DNA of 23,769 nt from an uncultured Sphingobacteriaceae bacterium (GCA_946887045.1 CAMPKC010000067.1:1-23769), one strand, 5' to 3'; counted from the first letter of the stretch, positions 8,551 through 18,830 are shown. Numbers and translations: made by a program. The notes: generated by a model not told the origin, from the letters alone.

Positions 8551-10894
8551 CTGCAATGATAATTTTTTTAACCTTTTGATACATAAACGATACGATCAGC
8601 AATAATACCCCAAGACAAAAGAATGCTACAATTTTACCTGCGGCGGGAATATTGCGAATATCGAACAAGAACAACTTTAGCAGGGTTAGGGTAAACAGGC
8701 TGAGGGAAATGATCCGTAGGGTGCGGTCTTTATGGTTCATGCCGAGCAACATCATGACGAATGAGGACAGTCCCCATAAAACAGGCAGGCCGGTTTTGAT
8801 ATACACGCGTTGTATTTCGTTAATGGTATTGGCTTTTGAATAAAAGAGCATGTTGCTTGCCAGGCTTAAATCGACACTGAGGAATAGCACAATACTAGCG
8901 CAAATAAGCCAGGTTGCGTTTGTGAGGCTAACTTCTTTAAGGTTGTTTCGGCAGAGCTGTATGAGTTGGTAAAACAGGATTGCAATTATAAGTACGGAAA
9001 CCCAATGCGCAATAAAATGATTGGCTAAATGAGGTACTTTATGGAGTATTTCTTGCTGAAGGTTAAAGAAAGCACCTGAACAAAAGAAATAAAGAACAAT
9101 AGCACTGGCTATAATGCCCAACTTTGCCTGCCATGGCAAAAACAGGGTTTTCACTTTATTGCTTAGCAAGTTTAACACGAGCACAAAAGCAGGAACATAC
9201 AGCATTAAGTACAGTACGTTTAAACGTATTAAGGCATAGCGCGTAGAAAACTGGTGGTTTACTTCGAATGCCCCTGCTAAGAACAACAAGACCAAAGCTA
9301 TAATTTGCAGGTGTATGACCGGAATTTTAAAATCGTATTGCTCTTCTTCTGTATCGTCTCTTTTAACCAGCACGGCTAAAACGAAGGTGGCTATAGCCGA
9401 AAAGAGGGTGGTTATAAATCCTTTGTTGGCCAGTACCGGCAATACCTGGCTGGAGGAATAGATGTCCGTCCAGTCCATAAATAAACTAATGAACATGGCC
9501 ACCCAAACAATCCGGGCAGTGATACGGCTAAGTTTAATGCCGGATTTAAGATACAGCCAGTACAGCAACACAGCCTCTGATGCCCAAAACAGGGTGATTT
9601 GATTGCCTTCTAACTGAATTGGCGCTGTCAATGAAACGAAGGTAAGCGTGATGCCGATTAGCAGGTACAGGATATTGGTATCGACTTTTCTGTTGCGGAA
9701 AAGGATGTACGACATTCCGAGATTTAACACAGCCAAACTGGCGCTGAATAAACCGCGGTACTGTTCGAGCTGCATTTGGGTTAAGAGATAGAGTCCCACG
9801 GAGAAATACAGTGCCGTATTAATGAGCAGGATACTAAAGTCGGAACCGATAAAGCTTCTATTTTCGCGCACATTGTAGGCGATATTGATAGCCAGGTAAA
9901 GCAGGTAGAAAATACTGGCATATATAAACCCGATATAATAAGTCGGCGCACTAAGTTGGGAAAGCACTGCGGTAAATACCAGTACGGTTAAGCCGAAAGA
10001 GCTGATGTTCAGTACTCGCCATGATTTATAATAGGCGATGACCAGCAGACCTGTATTTAATACCACCAGATAAAGGAACAAACCGTTGTAGTTTGCATGT
10101 CCGGTGCTTACCATAAAGGGACTTGAAAAGCCACCTACTAAGGCTATGACGGCCAGTTCCTGCTTGTTGTACAGGAGTGATAAGGCTACTGCAAAAATCG
10201 TGATGACGATCAGGATGATAAAGGCGGTGATCTGGTTAAACAGCTGGAACTGATGAAAGGCCAGGGTTATGGTGAAATAGAACACGGCCAATCCACCTCC
10301 CACTAATACCGAACTGAAAGCGTTATAGCTGTTGCGCATGCGATGGGCAAAGCCGATGAGAATACCTCCGCAAACAAGGCCAATAGCTACTCGCCCCACC
10401 TCTCCTATCCAGTTACTGTCAATAGCGTATTTTACAAAATAAGCGATTGAAAGAACCAGGATGGCTATCCCGATTTTATTTACCAGGTTTTCGCCTATAA
10501 ACTTTTCCAGATCGGGGTAGCGCTCAAAGAAGGAAAGCGCTGGTTCTGGCTCGGGAATATGCTTTTTTGCGGTATAGGCCGGGCGATAAGAATTACTAAG
10601 AATTGATGGCTCTGGCGAAATCTCTTTTTCAGGTTCGTGTACGAGTGGAACTTCAGCTTTAGGAGGCTCTATAGTGGATTCTGCTTGTGCATCCTTTTGA
10701 GGCGGAACAGGAATAGGAGGCTCTGCTTGCGCTTTGCTTGTTTCTTTTTCTCTCCGAAACTCGGCTTTTTTTAGGAGCTCTTGAACGCGGATAATTTCAT
10801 GTTCGAGATCCTCGATTTTTGAATTGAAGGAGGATTTGTATTGAACTAAGAGTATTATTACAACTATAATCAGCAGCAAGGTGATGAATTCCAT
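8528..10894 (-). CDS. DUF2339 multi-pass membrane protein
   Basis: A 788-residue integral membrane protein. An N-terminal helix (residues 3-17, FITLLLIIVVIILLV) leads into a coiled-coil segment (KIEDLEHEIIRVQELLKKAE), a Pro/Glu-rich linker (about 50-115), the family hallmark FFERYPDLEKFIGENLVNKIGI, and then an uninterrupted run of some twenty or more hydrophobic helices to the C terminus. That layout is characteristic of DUF2339. The biochemical role is unknown. It is the first gene of a two-gene minus-strand operon with the DUF3999 gene, which overlaps it by 23 bases. Confidence 0.88.
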   Translation of the reverse strand: MEFITLLLIIVVIILLVQYKSSFNSKIEDLEHEIIRVQELLKKAEFRREKETSKAQAEPPIPVPPQKDAQAESTIEPPKAEVPLVHEPEKEISPEPSILSNSYRPAYTAKKHIPEPEPALSFFERYPDLEKFIGENLVNKIGIAILVLSIAYFVKYAIDSNWIGEVGRVAIGLVCGGILIGFAHRMRNSYNAFSSVLVGGGLAVFYFTITLAFHQFQLFNQITAFIILIVITIFAVALSLLYNKQELAVIALVGGFSSPFMVSTGHANYNGLFLYLVVLNTGLLVIAYYKSWRVLNISSFGLTVLVFTAVLSQLSAPTYYIGFIYASIFYLLYLAINIAYNVRENRSFIGSDFSILLINTALYFSVGLYLLTQMQLEQYRGLFSASLAVLNLGMSYILFRNRKVDTNILYLLIGITLTFVSLTAPIQLEGNQITLFWASEAVLLYWLYLKSGIKLSRITARIVWVAMFISLFMDWTDIYSSSQVLPVLANKGFITTLFSAIATFVLAVLVKRDDTEEEQYDFKIPVIHLQIIALVLLFLAGAFEVNHQFSTRYALIRLNVLYLMLYVPAFVLVLNLLSNKVKTLFLPWQAKLGIIASAIVLYFFCSGAFFNLQQEILHKVPHLANHFIAHWVSVLIIAILFYQLIQLCRNNLKEVSLTNATWLICASIVLFLSVDLSLASNMLFYSKANTINEIQRVYIKTGLPVLWGLSSFVMMLLGMNHKDRTLRIISLSLFTLTLLKLFLFDIRNIPAAGKIVAFFCLGVLLLIVSFMYQKVKKIIIADEEQTPN

Positions 10895-11044
10895 AATGAT
10901 GTGATAAGGTTTGATAAATATAGAAAAAGAATGGAGATTGAAAGAGAATGGCGAGGAGCTTAGTCCCTTATCAAACCCGCTCGTTCTTCACACAAGCTAT
11001 ACTTATGAATAACTGGCACAAACATAAGCCGGATTTGGAGAATT

Positions 11045-11250
11045 AGGAGCTACTTATGAGGCGATTGCCGAATATTGCGGGCATTTGCGAGAGTTTGCCG
11101 AACATTGCGAGAAAGCAGGTACTTTCTTCGGGACTTGTTCGGAAAAAGAGGGGGACTTGTTCGGAAATTTCCGAAGCTGTCCCGAAGCAGTCTCGAACAA
11201 GCCCCGAAGAAGGACCTTCTCAAAAAACCGGGGCTCCGTCCGGCTTCCAC
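11045..11250. repeat. dense cluster of direct and inverted repeats upstream of tamB
   Basis: Direct repeat TTGCCGAAYATTGCG at 11065-11079 and 11095-11109; direct repeat GGGACTTGTTCGGAAA at 11130-11145 and 11152-11167; a perfect 16-bp palindrome TTCGGAAATTTCCGAA at 11160-11175; and CGAACAAGCCCCGAA at 11194-11208, the near-perfect complement of TTCGGGACTTGTTCG at 11127-11141. The stretch is GC-richer than its neighbours and open in several frames only because it lacks stop codons; no frame gives protein-like text. It could be a folded RNA leader, a dispersed repeat or a protein-binding cluster. The remaining parts of 10895-11324 show nothing I can name. Confidence 0.6.
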
Positions 11251-11324
11251 AGAAACCCTAAAAATTCCCTTATCTGAAACATTTAGAGCCTTTTGAAATT
11301 ATTAAGTATTAAACGACACTTAAA

Positions 11325-14300
11325 TTGGGAAAGTACGGTACACTTACGCTAAAAATCCTTCTCGGAATCATAGGATTTTTTATCGTCCTGGTTTTGCTGG
11401 TTTTTGTATTGATCAGAGTTCCGGCCGTACAGGATTTTGCCCGTGGCAAAGCTGTGAATTTTCTGGAAAGAAAGTTGGGCACTAAAGTCGAGGTGAACCG
11501 ACTATCCTTAAATCTGCCCAAATTGCTTGTTTTGGAGGATGTATACTTTGAAGATCAAAAAGGTGACACACTATTGGCTGGTGATACCCTGAGAGTCGAC
11601 ATCAGTATGCTCAAACTTTTCAGAAACACAGTCGAAATCAACGAAATAGATTTACGCGGTATTACCCTGAATGTTGACCGTACGCCTGACAGTGTTTTCA
11701 ATTTCGATTATATTTTAAAAGCCTTTGCCCCACAAAGTACGGCCACGCAGCCTACCGATACAGCCGCGGCGATGAAGTTTTCGATCGACAAAATTAATCT
11801 CGACAGAATTGTTTTAAAGTACAAAGACGCGCCAACGGCCAATGATGTGAATCTCTATCTCTCGCATTTCGATACCCGCGTGAAAGAGTTCGACCTTGAA
11901 AAAATGCGCTTTAATATCCCCAAGTTTAAGCTCTCGGGAGTTAATGCCGTTGTTATACAAAGTAAGCCGGCGGTAAAGGCCGATTCGAAGCAGAAGGATA
12001 TGGCTGAAGCTGCCGAGCCTTTATATTTAGATCTGATATTGGGTGCGGCAGATCTGGACCGGATAAACGTAAAATATCGAAACGCGGTTTCTGCGCTAAA
12101 TGCAGATTTTAATATCGGAACCTTAGATATTGAGAGTGATAAACTCGACATGCGAAACCAGGTCGTCGACCTGAGAACATTTAACCTGAGCGATTCGAAA
12201 TTCAATATAACGCTCGGCACCAAGCCCGAGTCGAGAGTTGTGGTAAAAGAGGTAAAAGAAACAGCCGAAGCTGTTGCAACCTTCTGGGGTTTCAATTCCG
12301 ACAATGTCAACATCCGAAACAGCCACCTTCGATATAACGATCAAAGCATGCCCGTACAAAGAATCGGTATGGATTACGGACATCTGGACATCAAAAACTT
12401 AAACCTTGATGCGAACAACTTCATTTTTGCAAAGGATACCATAGCTGCAAAGATCAACGATGCAAGTTTCAACGAAAAAAGCGGCTTTAAACTGCAAAGG
12501 CTTAGTGCTAATTTCTTTTATGGGGGCAACAAAACATTTCTGGAAGACCTATACCTTCAAACAGATAAATCCCTGATCCGTAATGAAATCAGGCTGGCAT
12601 ATTCTTCTATCGAAGATATTAGCAAAAATCCAGGCAATTTACGCATCGATGCCAACCTTAATAATTCGCGTATAGGCCTTCGGGACTTCGTCGTATTTGT
12701 ACCCCAACTGGCAAACACAGAGCCTTTTAAAAGCAATGCCAATGAGGTAATAAACATTGACGGGATTGTGCACGGGAAGGTGGAAAACCTGTCTATACAA
12801 CAACTCGATATATCAGGGTTCAGAAATACGAATTTTCGCGGATCGGGCAGAATAACCGGACTTCCGGATATGAACCGAGCATATTTCGACATCGACATCG
12901 ATCGGTTTAATACAAAAAATACCGACATCTATTCTTTTGTTCCGGCAGGCACTATCCCAAACAATATCCGCATTCCCGAAACTGTAAGCCTCAATGGAAC
13001 CTTCAAGGGTAGTATGACACGATTCGCTACCAATATGAACCTGAACTCCAGCTTTGGCAGCGCTAAAACTGTTGGAACATTTAGCTTCGGCGATGTCCCT
13101 ACTTATAATGCCCGTATCAACACCTATAATTTTAATGTAGGACGGCTCATAAAACAAGAAGCCACCATTGGAAGAATAACGCTTGCGGCAAATGTGAATG
13201 GAAGTGGAATGGATGCTAAATCGTTCAGCGGAACTGTAAACGGCAAAGTTCTGCGTGCAGAATATAACAGGTACAACTACCGCAATTTAACGTTAAATGC
13301 TAGCGCCAGAAACGGCAACATCGTGGCGAAGGCATTTATGAATGATCCGAACATAGACTTCGACTTAAATGCCAGGGCAAATTTCAGAAACCGCTATCCA
13401 AAAATCCAGGCTACCATAAATGTAGATAGTCTGAACCTTCAGAAGCTCAACTTTTATTCCGACGACTTTCGCTTTCGCGGGAAAATTGTTGCTGATTTAG
13501 AAACCGCAGATCCGGATTACCTGAACGGCGAAATACTGCTGACAAATGCCTTAATGGTAACGCAGGGCAAACGTGTCGACCTTGATTCGGTAAGTGCTGT
13601 TTCGACCGCAAGTGCAGACAGTAATACTCTTAAAATCCGGTCTGAATTTTTAAACGCCAATGCTTCAGGGAAATATAAGCTTACGCTGATCGGTCCGGCT
13701 ATTCAATCCACCTTAAACCGTTATTATAATCCCGATGGTGCAACTGTTACCACAAGGGTATCCGGTCCGGCACAATACATGAAATTTGATATGCAGGTGC
13801 AGAACAATCCGCTGGTACAGCAATTTGTTCCTGCAATAAAAGAAATGTCGACGATCTCACTCGCTGGAAATTTCAATAATCAGACAGGTGCATTAAACGT
13901 TCAGGGAACGGCGCCCCGATTGGTTTATGGCGCTTATGATTTCAATAATCTAACTTTCAATATTAGTCCCGATGCAAGCGGCACCACGTTAAATTATTCT
14001 GTTGCTCTCAATAAATTGGGCAATACTCAGTTTCAAATTTTAAACACCACCCTTACGGGGAATATACGAAACAACGTTATATCTACCGACCTTCAAATTA
14101 AAGACGCAAGAAACCGCCAACGTTACCGAATAGCCGGAAACCTGCGTGCAATAGAATCTAACTTTGAATTTAGTGTGTTACCTGAGGGGCTTATTTTAAA
14201 TTATGACCAATGGACCGTCGGACAGGATAATGCGATTCAGTTTGGAAGCCGCGGTGTTATGGCCCGCAACTTTACACTTAGCCACAGCAATCAGCTGATT

Positions 14301-16370
14301 AGCATCAATACCCGCCCGATGGGATTGAACAATCCCATGTCGATAGACTTTACAAATTTCAGGATAGAAACGCTTACAGAAATAGCAAGAAAAGATTCTC
14401 TGCTTGCAGGAGGAACCATAAATGGAAATGCAGTGGTTCGTAATTTTCAAACCTCCCCTATCTTCACATCCGACTTGACCATTAGTGATTTCAGCTTTCG
14501 CGGCGATACTGTTGGAAACATCGCTTTGCGTGTAAATAATGAGCGAGAAAACACACTTGCCGCCAATGTTGGCATCACCGGAAGGGGAAACCGGGTGGAT
14601 ATGAATGGCTATTATTATATCAACAACAGCAGTTTTGATATGACCATGGATATCGGGAATTTAAATCTCCAAAGCATACAAGGCTTTACCATGGGAAACA
14701 TGAAAGATGCCAGCGGTAATTTAACCGGTCGTTTGGCCATTACAGGCACTGCAACGGCTCCAAAAATTAACGGAGATGTAAATTTTAACGATGCAGCCTT
14801 CAGGATCGGAATGTTCAATTCGCTTTACAGGGTAGATAATGAACGAATCAGATTTAACGACTCGGGTATAAGTTTCAATGACTTTACGCTATTAGATTCT
14901 GCCGGAAACACAGCCAATATTGATGGGATGGTTTATACCCAACGCTTTACGGATTACAGGTTCAATCTGGATGTAACAAGTGATAACTTCCAGGTACTTA
15001 ATTCGACCGCAAAAGACAATGAGTTGTACTACGGAAAATTATTTGTCGATAGCCGGATAAGGATCCGCGGAGATATGAACAGTCCGGAAGTAGATGCCGA
15101 CATAAAGGTTCTGGAAAACACAAGATTAACCGTTTTGCTGCCGCAGACGAACCCGGGTGTAGTCGAGCGCGAAGGAATTGTGGAATTTGTGGATATGGAT
15201 GATCCCGACGTTTCGACAGTATTTACAACCGGATTGGATTCCCTGAATAAATCTCCGCTTGTGGGGTACAACATCGCCTCAACTATTGAAGTTTCTAAAG
15301 AAGCAGAATTTAACCTGATTGTAGACCAGGGAAATGGCGATTTCATTAAAGTAAAAGGACAGGCGCAGCTTACAGGCGGAATTGATCCCAGCGGCAAAGT
15401 TACATTAGTCGGAAATTATGTATTACAGGAAGGCGCCTACGAACTGTCGTTTAACTTTATCAGAAGACGATTTGAGATTCAGTCGGGCAGCACTATCACA
15501 TGGAATGGAGAACCCACCAGCGGAGAAATGGATGTAACTGCCGTTTATACGGCCGAAACCGCACCGATTGATTTGGTACAAGCACAACTGGCAGGCGCTA
15601 CCCAGGCGACCTTAAACACATATAAACAACGTTTGCCTTTTGAGCTCCTTTTAAAGCTAAAAGGCGAGCTGTTAAAGCCGCAAATATCGTTCGACATCGA
15701 CCTGCCCGAAGGAAATTATTTTGTTTCCGGCGAAGTAATAGAAACTGTGAATACCCGGCTTGAACAAATCAGGCAAGAGCCTTCCGAATTAAACAAGCAG
15801 GCCTTTGCACTGGTGTTGCTTAACCGCTTTGTTTCAGAAAATCCGTTCGACAGCAGCGCCGGCGGAACAAGTGCCGAATCGCTTGCCCGCCAAAGTGTAA
15901 GCAAACTGTTGACCGAACAACTGAATAACCTTGCCGGGGATTTAATTGCAGGGGTAAACCTGAGCTTTAACCTCGAAGCTACAGAAGATTATACAACCGG
16001 CCAGTTGAAAAACCGGACCGATTTAAATGTTGCTGCATCAAAACGCCTGTTAAACGACAGGCTCAAGGTAAGTATAGGCAGCAATTTTGAATTGGAAGGA
16101 TCGCAACGTGTAGGCCAAAGAACCAGCAATATTGCCGGTGACATTGCCGTTGATTACCAGCTCTCTAAAGACGGAAGATACCTATTGCGCGCCTATCGTA
16201 AAGACCAATACCTTGTTGCTGTGGAGGGCCAGGTTATTGAAACCGGATTAAGCTTTATCCTTAACATGGATTATAACAGATTTGAAGAAATTTTTAAAAG
16301 TCGCACCAAAGAAGATAAGAAGCTGAGAGAAGCGAAAAAATTAGCCGAAGAGGAAGCCAGTGTTAAGTAA
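11325..16370 (+). CDS. tamB: translocation and assembly module inner-membrane protein TamB
   Basis: A 1681-residue protein with one N-terminal membrane anchor (about residues 9-31, LKILLGIIGFFIVLVLLVFV) and then a very long beta-repeat body typical of the AsmA/TamB bridge family, with the TamB C-terminal domain (PF04357, formerly DUF490) over roughly the last 450 residues, seen in the text IKVKGQAQLTGGIDPSGKVT, LVGNYVLQEGAYELSF and ELLKPQISFDIDLPEG. TamB spans the periplasm and with its outer-membrane partner helps deliver membrane proteins or lipids. The start is a TTG: the frame is closed by a TAA at 11310 and no ATG lies between it and the anchor helix. The C terminus carries a charged tail (RTKEDKKLREAKKLAEEEA). 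The partner gene follows 93 bases downstream. Confidence 0.92.
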   Translation: MGKYGTLTLKILLGIIGFFIVLVLLVFVLIRVPAVQDFARGKAVNFLERKLGTKVEVNRLSLNLPKLLVLEDVYFEDQKGDTLLAGDTLRVDISMLKLFRNTVEINEIDLRGITLNVDRTPDSVFNFDYILKAFAPQSTATQPTDTAAAMKFSIDKINLDRIVLKYKDAPTANDVNLYLSHFDTRVKEFDLEKMRFNIPKFKLSGVNAVVIQSKPAVKADSKQKDMAEAAEPLYLDLILGAADLDRINVKYRNAVSALNADFNIGTLDIESDKLDMRNQVVDLRTFNLSDSKFNITLGTKPESRVVVKEVKETAEAVATFWGFNSDNVNIRNSHLRYNDQSMPVQRIGMDYGHLDIKNLNLDANNFIFAKDTIAAKINDASFNEKSGFKLQRLSANFFYGGNKTFLEDLYLQTDKSLIRNEIRLAYSSIEDISKNPGNLRIDANLNNSRIGLRDFVVFVPQLANTEPFKSNANEVINIDGIVHGKVENLSIQQLDISGFRNTNFRGSGRITGLPDMNRAYFDIDIDRFNTKNTDIYSFVPAGTIPNNIRIPETVSLNGTFKGSMTRFATNMNLNSSFGSAKTVGTFSFGDVPTYNARINTYNFNVGRLIKQEATIGRITLAANVNGSGMDAKSFSGTVNGKVLRAEYNRYNYRNLTLNASARNGNIVAKAFMNDPNIDFDLNARANFRNRYPKIQATINVDSLNLQKLNFYSDDFRFRGKIVADLETADPDYLNGEILLTNALMVTQGKRVDLDSVSAVSTASADSNTLKIRSEFLNANASGKYKLTLIGPAIQSTLNRYYNPDGATVTTRVSGPAQYMKFDMQVQNNPLVQQFVPAIKEMSTISLAGNFNNQTGALNVQGTAPRLVYGAYDFNNLTFNISPDASGTTLNYSVALNKLGNTQFQILNTTLTGNIRNNVISTDLQIKDARNRQRYRIAGNLRAIESNFEFSVLPEGLILNYDQWTVGQDNAIQFGSRGVMARNFTLSHSNQLISINTRPMGLNNPMSIDFTNFRIETLTEIARKDSLLAGGTINGNAVVRNFQTSPIFTSDLTISDFSFRGDTVGNIALRVNNERENTLAANVGITGRGNRVDMNGYYYINNSSFDMTMDIGNLNLQSIQGFTMGNMKDASGNLTGRLAITGTATAPKINGDVNFNDAAFRIGMFNSLYRVDNERIRFNDSGISFNDFTLLDSAGNTANIDGMVYTQRFTDYRFNLDVTSDNFQVLNSTAKDNELYYGKLFVDSRIRIRGDMNSPEVDADIKVLENTRLTVLLPQTNPGVVEREGIVEFVDMDDPDVSTVFTTGLDSLNKSPLVGYNIASTIEVSKEAEFNLIVDQGNGDFIKVKGQAQLTGGIDPSGKVTLVGNYVLQEGAYELSFNFIRRRFEIQSGSTITWNGEPTSGEMDVTAVYTAETAPIDLVQAQLAGATQATLNTYKQRLPFELLLKLKGELLKPQISFDIDLPEGNYFVSGEVIETVNTRLEQIRQEPSELNKQAFALVLLNRFVSENPFDSSAGGTSAESLARQSVSKLLTEQLNNLAGDLIAGVNLSFNLEATEDYTTGQLKNRTDLNVAASKRLLNDRLKVSIGSNFELEGSQRVGQRTSNIAGDIAVDYQLSKDGRYLLRAYRKDQYLVAVEGQVIETGLSFILNMDYNRFEEIFKSRTKEDKKLREAKKLAEEEASVK

Positions 16371-16397
16371 AAATTAAAAAGTTAAAAATTAAAAAAG
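16369..16397. repeat. short AT-rich tandem direct repeat after tamB
   Basis: AAAAATTAAAAAG (16369-16381) and AAAAATTAAAAAAG (16384-16397) are near-identical and lie immediately at the tamB stop codon. Likely a simple-sequence expansion or an AT-rich linker between the two tam genes. Confidence 0.5.
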
Positions 16398-16463
16398 CAG
16401 ATAGCGCAAAATAGTATTTGCATAAACTCAACCGCCAGTTTAAGCTTAACAGAACACTAGCAA

Positions 16464-18776
16464 ATGAAATCATCTATCGTCAAAAATCTATTAATTTCTA
16501 TTCCATTCTTTTTGGCATCCTGCAGCGCGGTTAAAAATGTACCCGAAGGCGACTACTTGTACCTGGGTGCCGATGTTAACATTCTGGATACCGATAATAG
16601 TCGCCGCAAAGAAACTAAAGCCTTAACAAATGAATTGGAAGGAATAATCCGTCCCCGCCCGAATTCAAGGTTTTTGGGGATGCCGTTTAAACTCTGGATC
16701 TATAATTTCTGGGCAAATCCAAAAAAAGAAGGTGGCATAGGCAACAAAATAAGCAGAAGATTTGGCCAGCCTCCGGTACTATTCAGCAGTGTGAAGGTCG
16801 ATTACAATCGCACATTAGTGCTAAACCGTTTAGAAAACCGCGGGTATTTTAGATCTGATGCTTCTTCTGATACCACCCTTAGAAGAAAAAGAGCACGCTT
16901 AAAGTTTAACACCACAACAGGCCCGCAGTATATGATAAACAGTGTGGTGTTTACTACCGATAGTTCGGATCTGGGAAAAGCAGTGAATGCAACCTCGCCA
17001 AGAAGTTTTTTGAAAGTTGGAGACGGCTATGATCTGGATGTTATTAAAAGAGAACGCGAACGGATAGACACACGTTTGAAAGAAAAAGGATTTTATTATT
17101 TCAGTCCTGATCATATAATTGTGCAGGTAGACAGTACCAACAACAAGCACAAAGTAGATCTGATCGTCAATGTAAAATCAAACACCCCGATTAAAGCCCA
17201 GCAGATATACACCATCAATGATATCTACGTTTATTCAAATTACGACGTATCAAAAGACTCTGTAAGCATCCGCGAGGGAGAAAAGTACCGCGATTTTTAT
17301 GTGATAGACAGCACCCGAACATTTAAGCCCAAGGTTTTTGAACGCACCATGTTTTTTAATAAGGGCGATTTATATAACCGTACAGACCATAACATGTCGC
17401 TAAACCGACTGATGAGCTTAGGTACTTTTAAGTTTGTAAAAAACGAATTTGTTGAAACTCCCGCTACCGGAGATAATTCTCTGGACACCTATTATTATTT
17501 AACTCCCTACGCAAAAAAATCACTCAGAGCAGAACTTACCGGCAGAACTACCTCGGCCAACTTTACTGGTAATGAGATAACGCTAAGCTGGAGGAATCGC
17601 AATGCTTTCAGAGGAGCGGAATTGCTAACACTAAGTGCCTATGGAGGTACAGACATCCAAATATCCGGCATCAATAAAGGAAACAATTTATTCCGCCTGG
17701 GTGGCGAAGCCAGTTTAAATATTCCGAGGTTTATTTCGCCGTTTAAGTTTAAATCCTCCGGTGCTTTTATCCCGCGTACGCGGATATCGCTAGGCGTAGA
17801 TCTATTGAATCGTTTCGAAAGTTATACGCTGAATTCTTTCAGAACCGCTTTTGGGTATACCTGGAAAGAAGATATTAAAAAAGAACATCAGTTAAATGTG
17901 CTTAGCGTAAACTATGTGCGGCAACTGAATGTAACACCCCAGTACCAGGCTTTGCTGGATACGAATGCAAACCTTCGCAGGGCTATTGAAGAACAATTCA
18001 TTATCGGTCCGAGCTATAATTTTCTGTTTACCAACACAGGTGAAACCCGGAAAACGAATACATTTTATTATAACGGAAACATTGAGTTAGCTGGCACTAT
18101 TTTAGGTCTGGCAATGGGGGCAAATGTTGCTAAACAGGGTTCTGCCAAAGAAGTTTTCGGTGTTCCCTTCTCGCAATACATCCGTTTAGAGAATGACTTT
18201 CGCCATTATTTTAATCTGGGATTTGGTTCTCAAATAGCCAGCCGGATAATTACTGGCTTTGGTCTTCCGTATGGCAACCGTGCTTCCCTCCCATTTATCA
18301 AGCAATTCTTTATTGGAGGCACCAATAGTTTACGTGCTTTCAGGGCCCGGTCTTTAGGTCCCGGATCGTCTTTGCCGGATCGGGCAGTAGGCACAACTTC
18401 GATTGCCGCCGACAGAACCGGCGATATAAAGCTTGAAATAAACACCGAATACCGGCCCAAAATAAATGACGTGTTACGCGGAGCGATTTTCGTAGATGCA
18501 GGAAATATCTGGCTTATGAAAGATGATGCCCAATATCCACCCATTCCTGGTGCAAAGTTCAGCAAAGATTTTCTGAAAGAGCTTGCCGTTGGAGCGGGAG
18601 TCGGTTTGCGCTTTGATCTTTCGTTTTTTGTTCTCAGAACCGATCTGGCTATGCCTCTGCGCAAGCCCTGGCTACCCGAAGGTGAACGCTGGGTATTAAA
18701 CAGTTTTAAATTTACTGACCCCGAATGGAGAAGAGAAAATCTGGTATTTAATCTGGCCATTGGGTATCCTTTCTGA
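16464..18776 (+). CDS. tamL: TamL, lipoprotein form of the TamA/BamA outer-membrane barrel
   Basis: A 770-residue protein. The signal peptide ends in a lipobox, LASC, making Cys20 the lipidated residue; this separates Bacteroidota TamL from proteobacterial TamA. POTRA-like domains follow (about residues 95-340, e.g. FSSVKVDYNRTLVLNRLENR and SLNRLMSLGTFKFVKNEF), then a beta-barrel of the Bac_surface_Ag type to the C terminus, with the loop-6 motif FFIGGTNSLRAFRARSLGPG (LRAF in place of the usual VRGF) and a final Phe, AIGYPF, as expected for barrel insertion by BAM. The TamB gene directly upstream is its inner-membrane partner. ATG start at 16464 fits the signal peptide. Confidence 0.92.
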   Translation: MKSSIVKNLLISIPFFLASCSAVKNVPEGDYLYLGADVNILDTDNSRRKETKALTNELEGIIRPRPNSRFLGMPFKLWIYNFWANPKKEGGIGNKISRRFGQPPVLFSSVKVDYNRTLVLNRLENRGYFRSDASSDTTLRRKRARLKFNTTTGPQYMINSVVFTTDSSDLGKAVNATSPRSFLKVGDGYDLDVIKRERERIDTRLKEKGFYYFSPDHIIVQVDSTNNKHKVDLIVNVKSNTPIKAQQIYTINDIYVYSNYDVSKDSVSIREGEKYRDFYVIDSTRTFKPKVFERTMFFNKGDLYNRTDHNMSLNRLMSLGTFKFVKNEFVETPATGDNSLDTYYYLTPYAKKSLRAELTGRTTSANFTGNEITLSWRNRNAFRGAELLTLSAYGGTDIQISGINKGNNLFRLGGEASLNIPRFISPFKFKSSGAFIPRTRISLGVDLLNRFESYTLNSFRTAFGYTWKEDIKKEHQLNVLSVNYVRQLNVTPQYQALLDTNANLRRAIEEQFIIGPSYNFLFTNTGETRKTNTFYYNGNIELAGTILGLAMGANVAKQGSAKEVFGVPFSQYIRLENDFRHYFNLGFGSQIASRIITGFGLPYGNRASLPFIKQFFIGGTNSLRAFRARSLGPGSSLPDRAVGTTSIAADRTGDIKLEINTEYRPKINDVLRGAIFVDAGNIWLMKDDAQYPPIPGAKFSKDFLKELAVGAGVGLRFDLSFFVLRTDLAMPLRKPWLPEGERWVLNSFKFTDPEWRRENLVFNLAIGYPF

Positions 18777-18800
18777 TTGGAATTTGGAAAATGGGATTTC

Positions 18801-18830
18801 TATCCGTGTATACCCGGGTATACACGGATA
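18801..18830. terminator. perfect 30-bp palindrome after tamL
   Basis: The half-site TATCCGTGTATACCC (18801-18815) is followed at once by its exact complement, with no spacer, 24 bases past the tamL stop. In RNA it would fold into a stem of 13 pairs with a CCGG tetraloop, so it is a good terminator candidate, although no T tract follows. As DNA it could be a symmetric operator or extrude as a cruciform. Confidence 0.5.

Noticed and set aside
11065..11109. CRISPR array
   Set aside because: Only two copies of a 15-base repeat with imperfect match and no regular spacer series; no cas genes.
11050..11296. Three overlapping open frames (two plus, one minus) of 66-73 residues
   Set aside because: They exist because the repeat-rich, GC-richer stretch lacks stop codons; the translations are Arg/Ser/Pro-rich and not protein-like, and they overlap each other in different frames.
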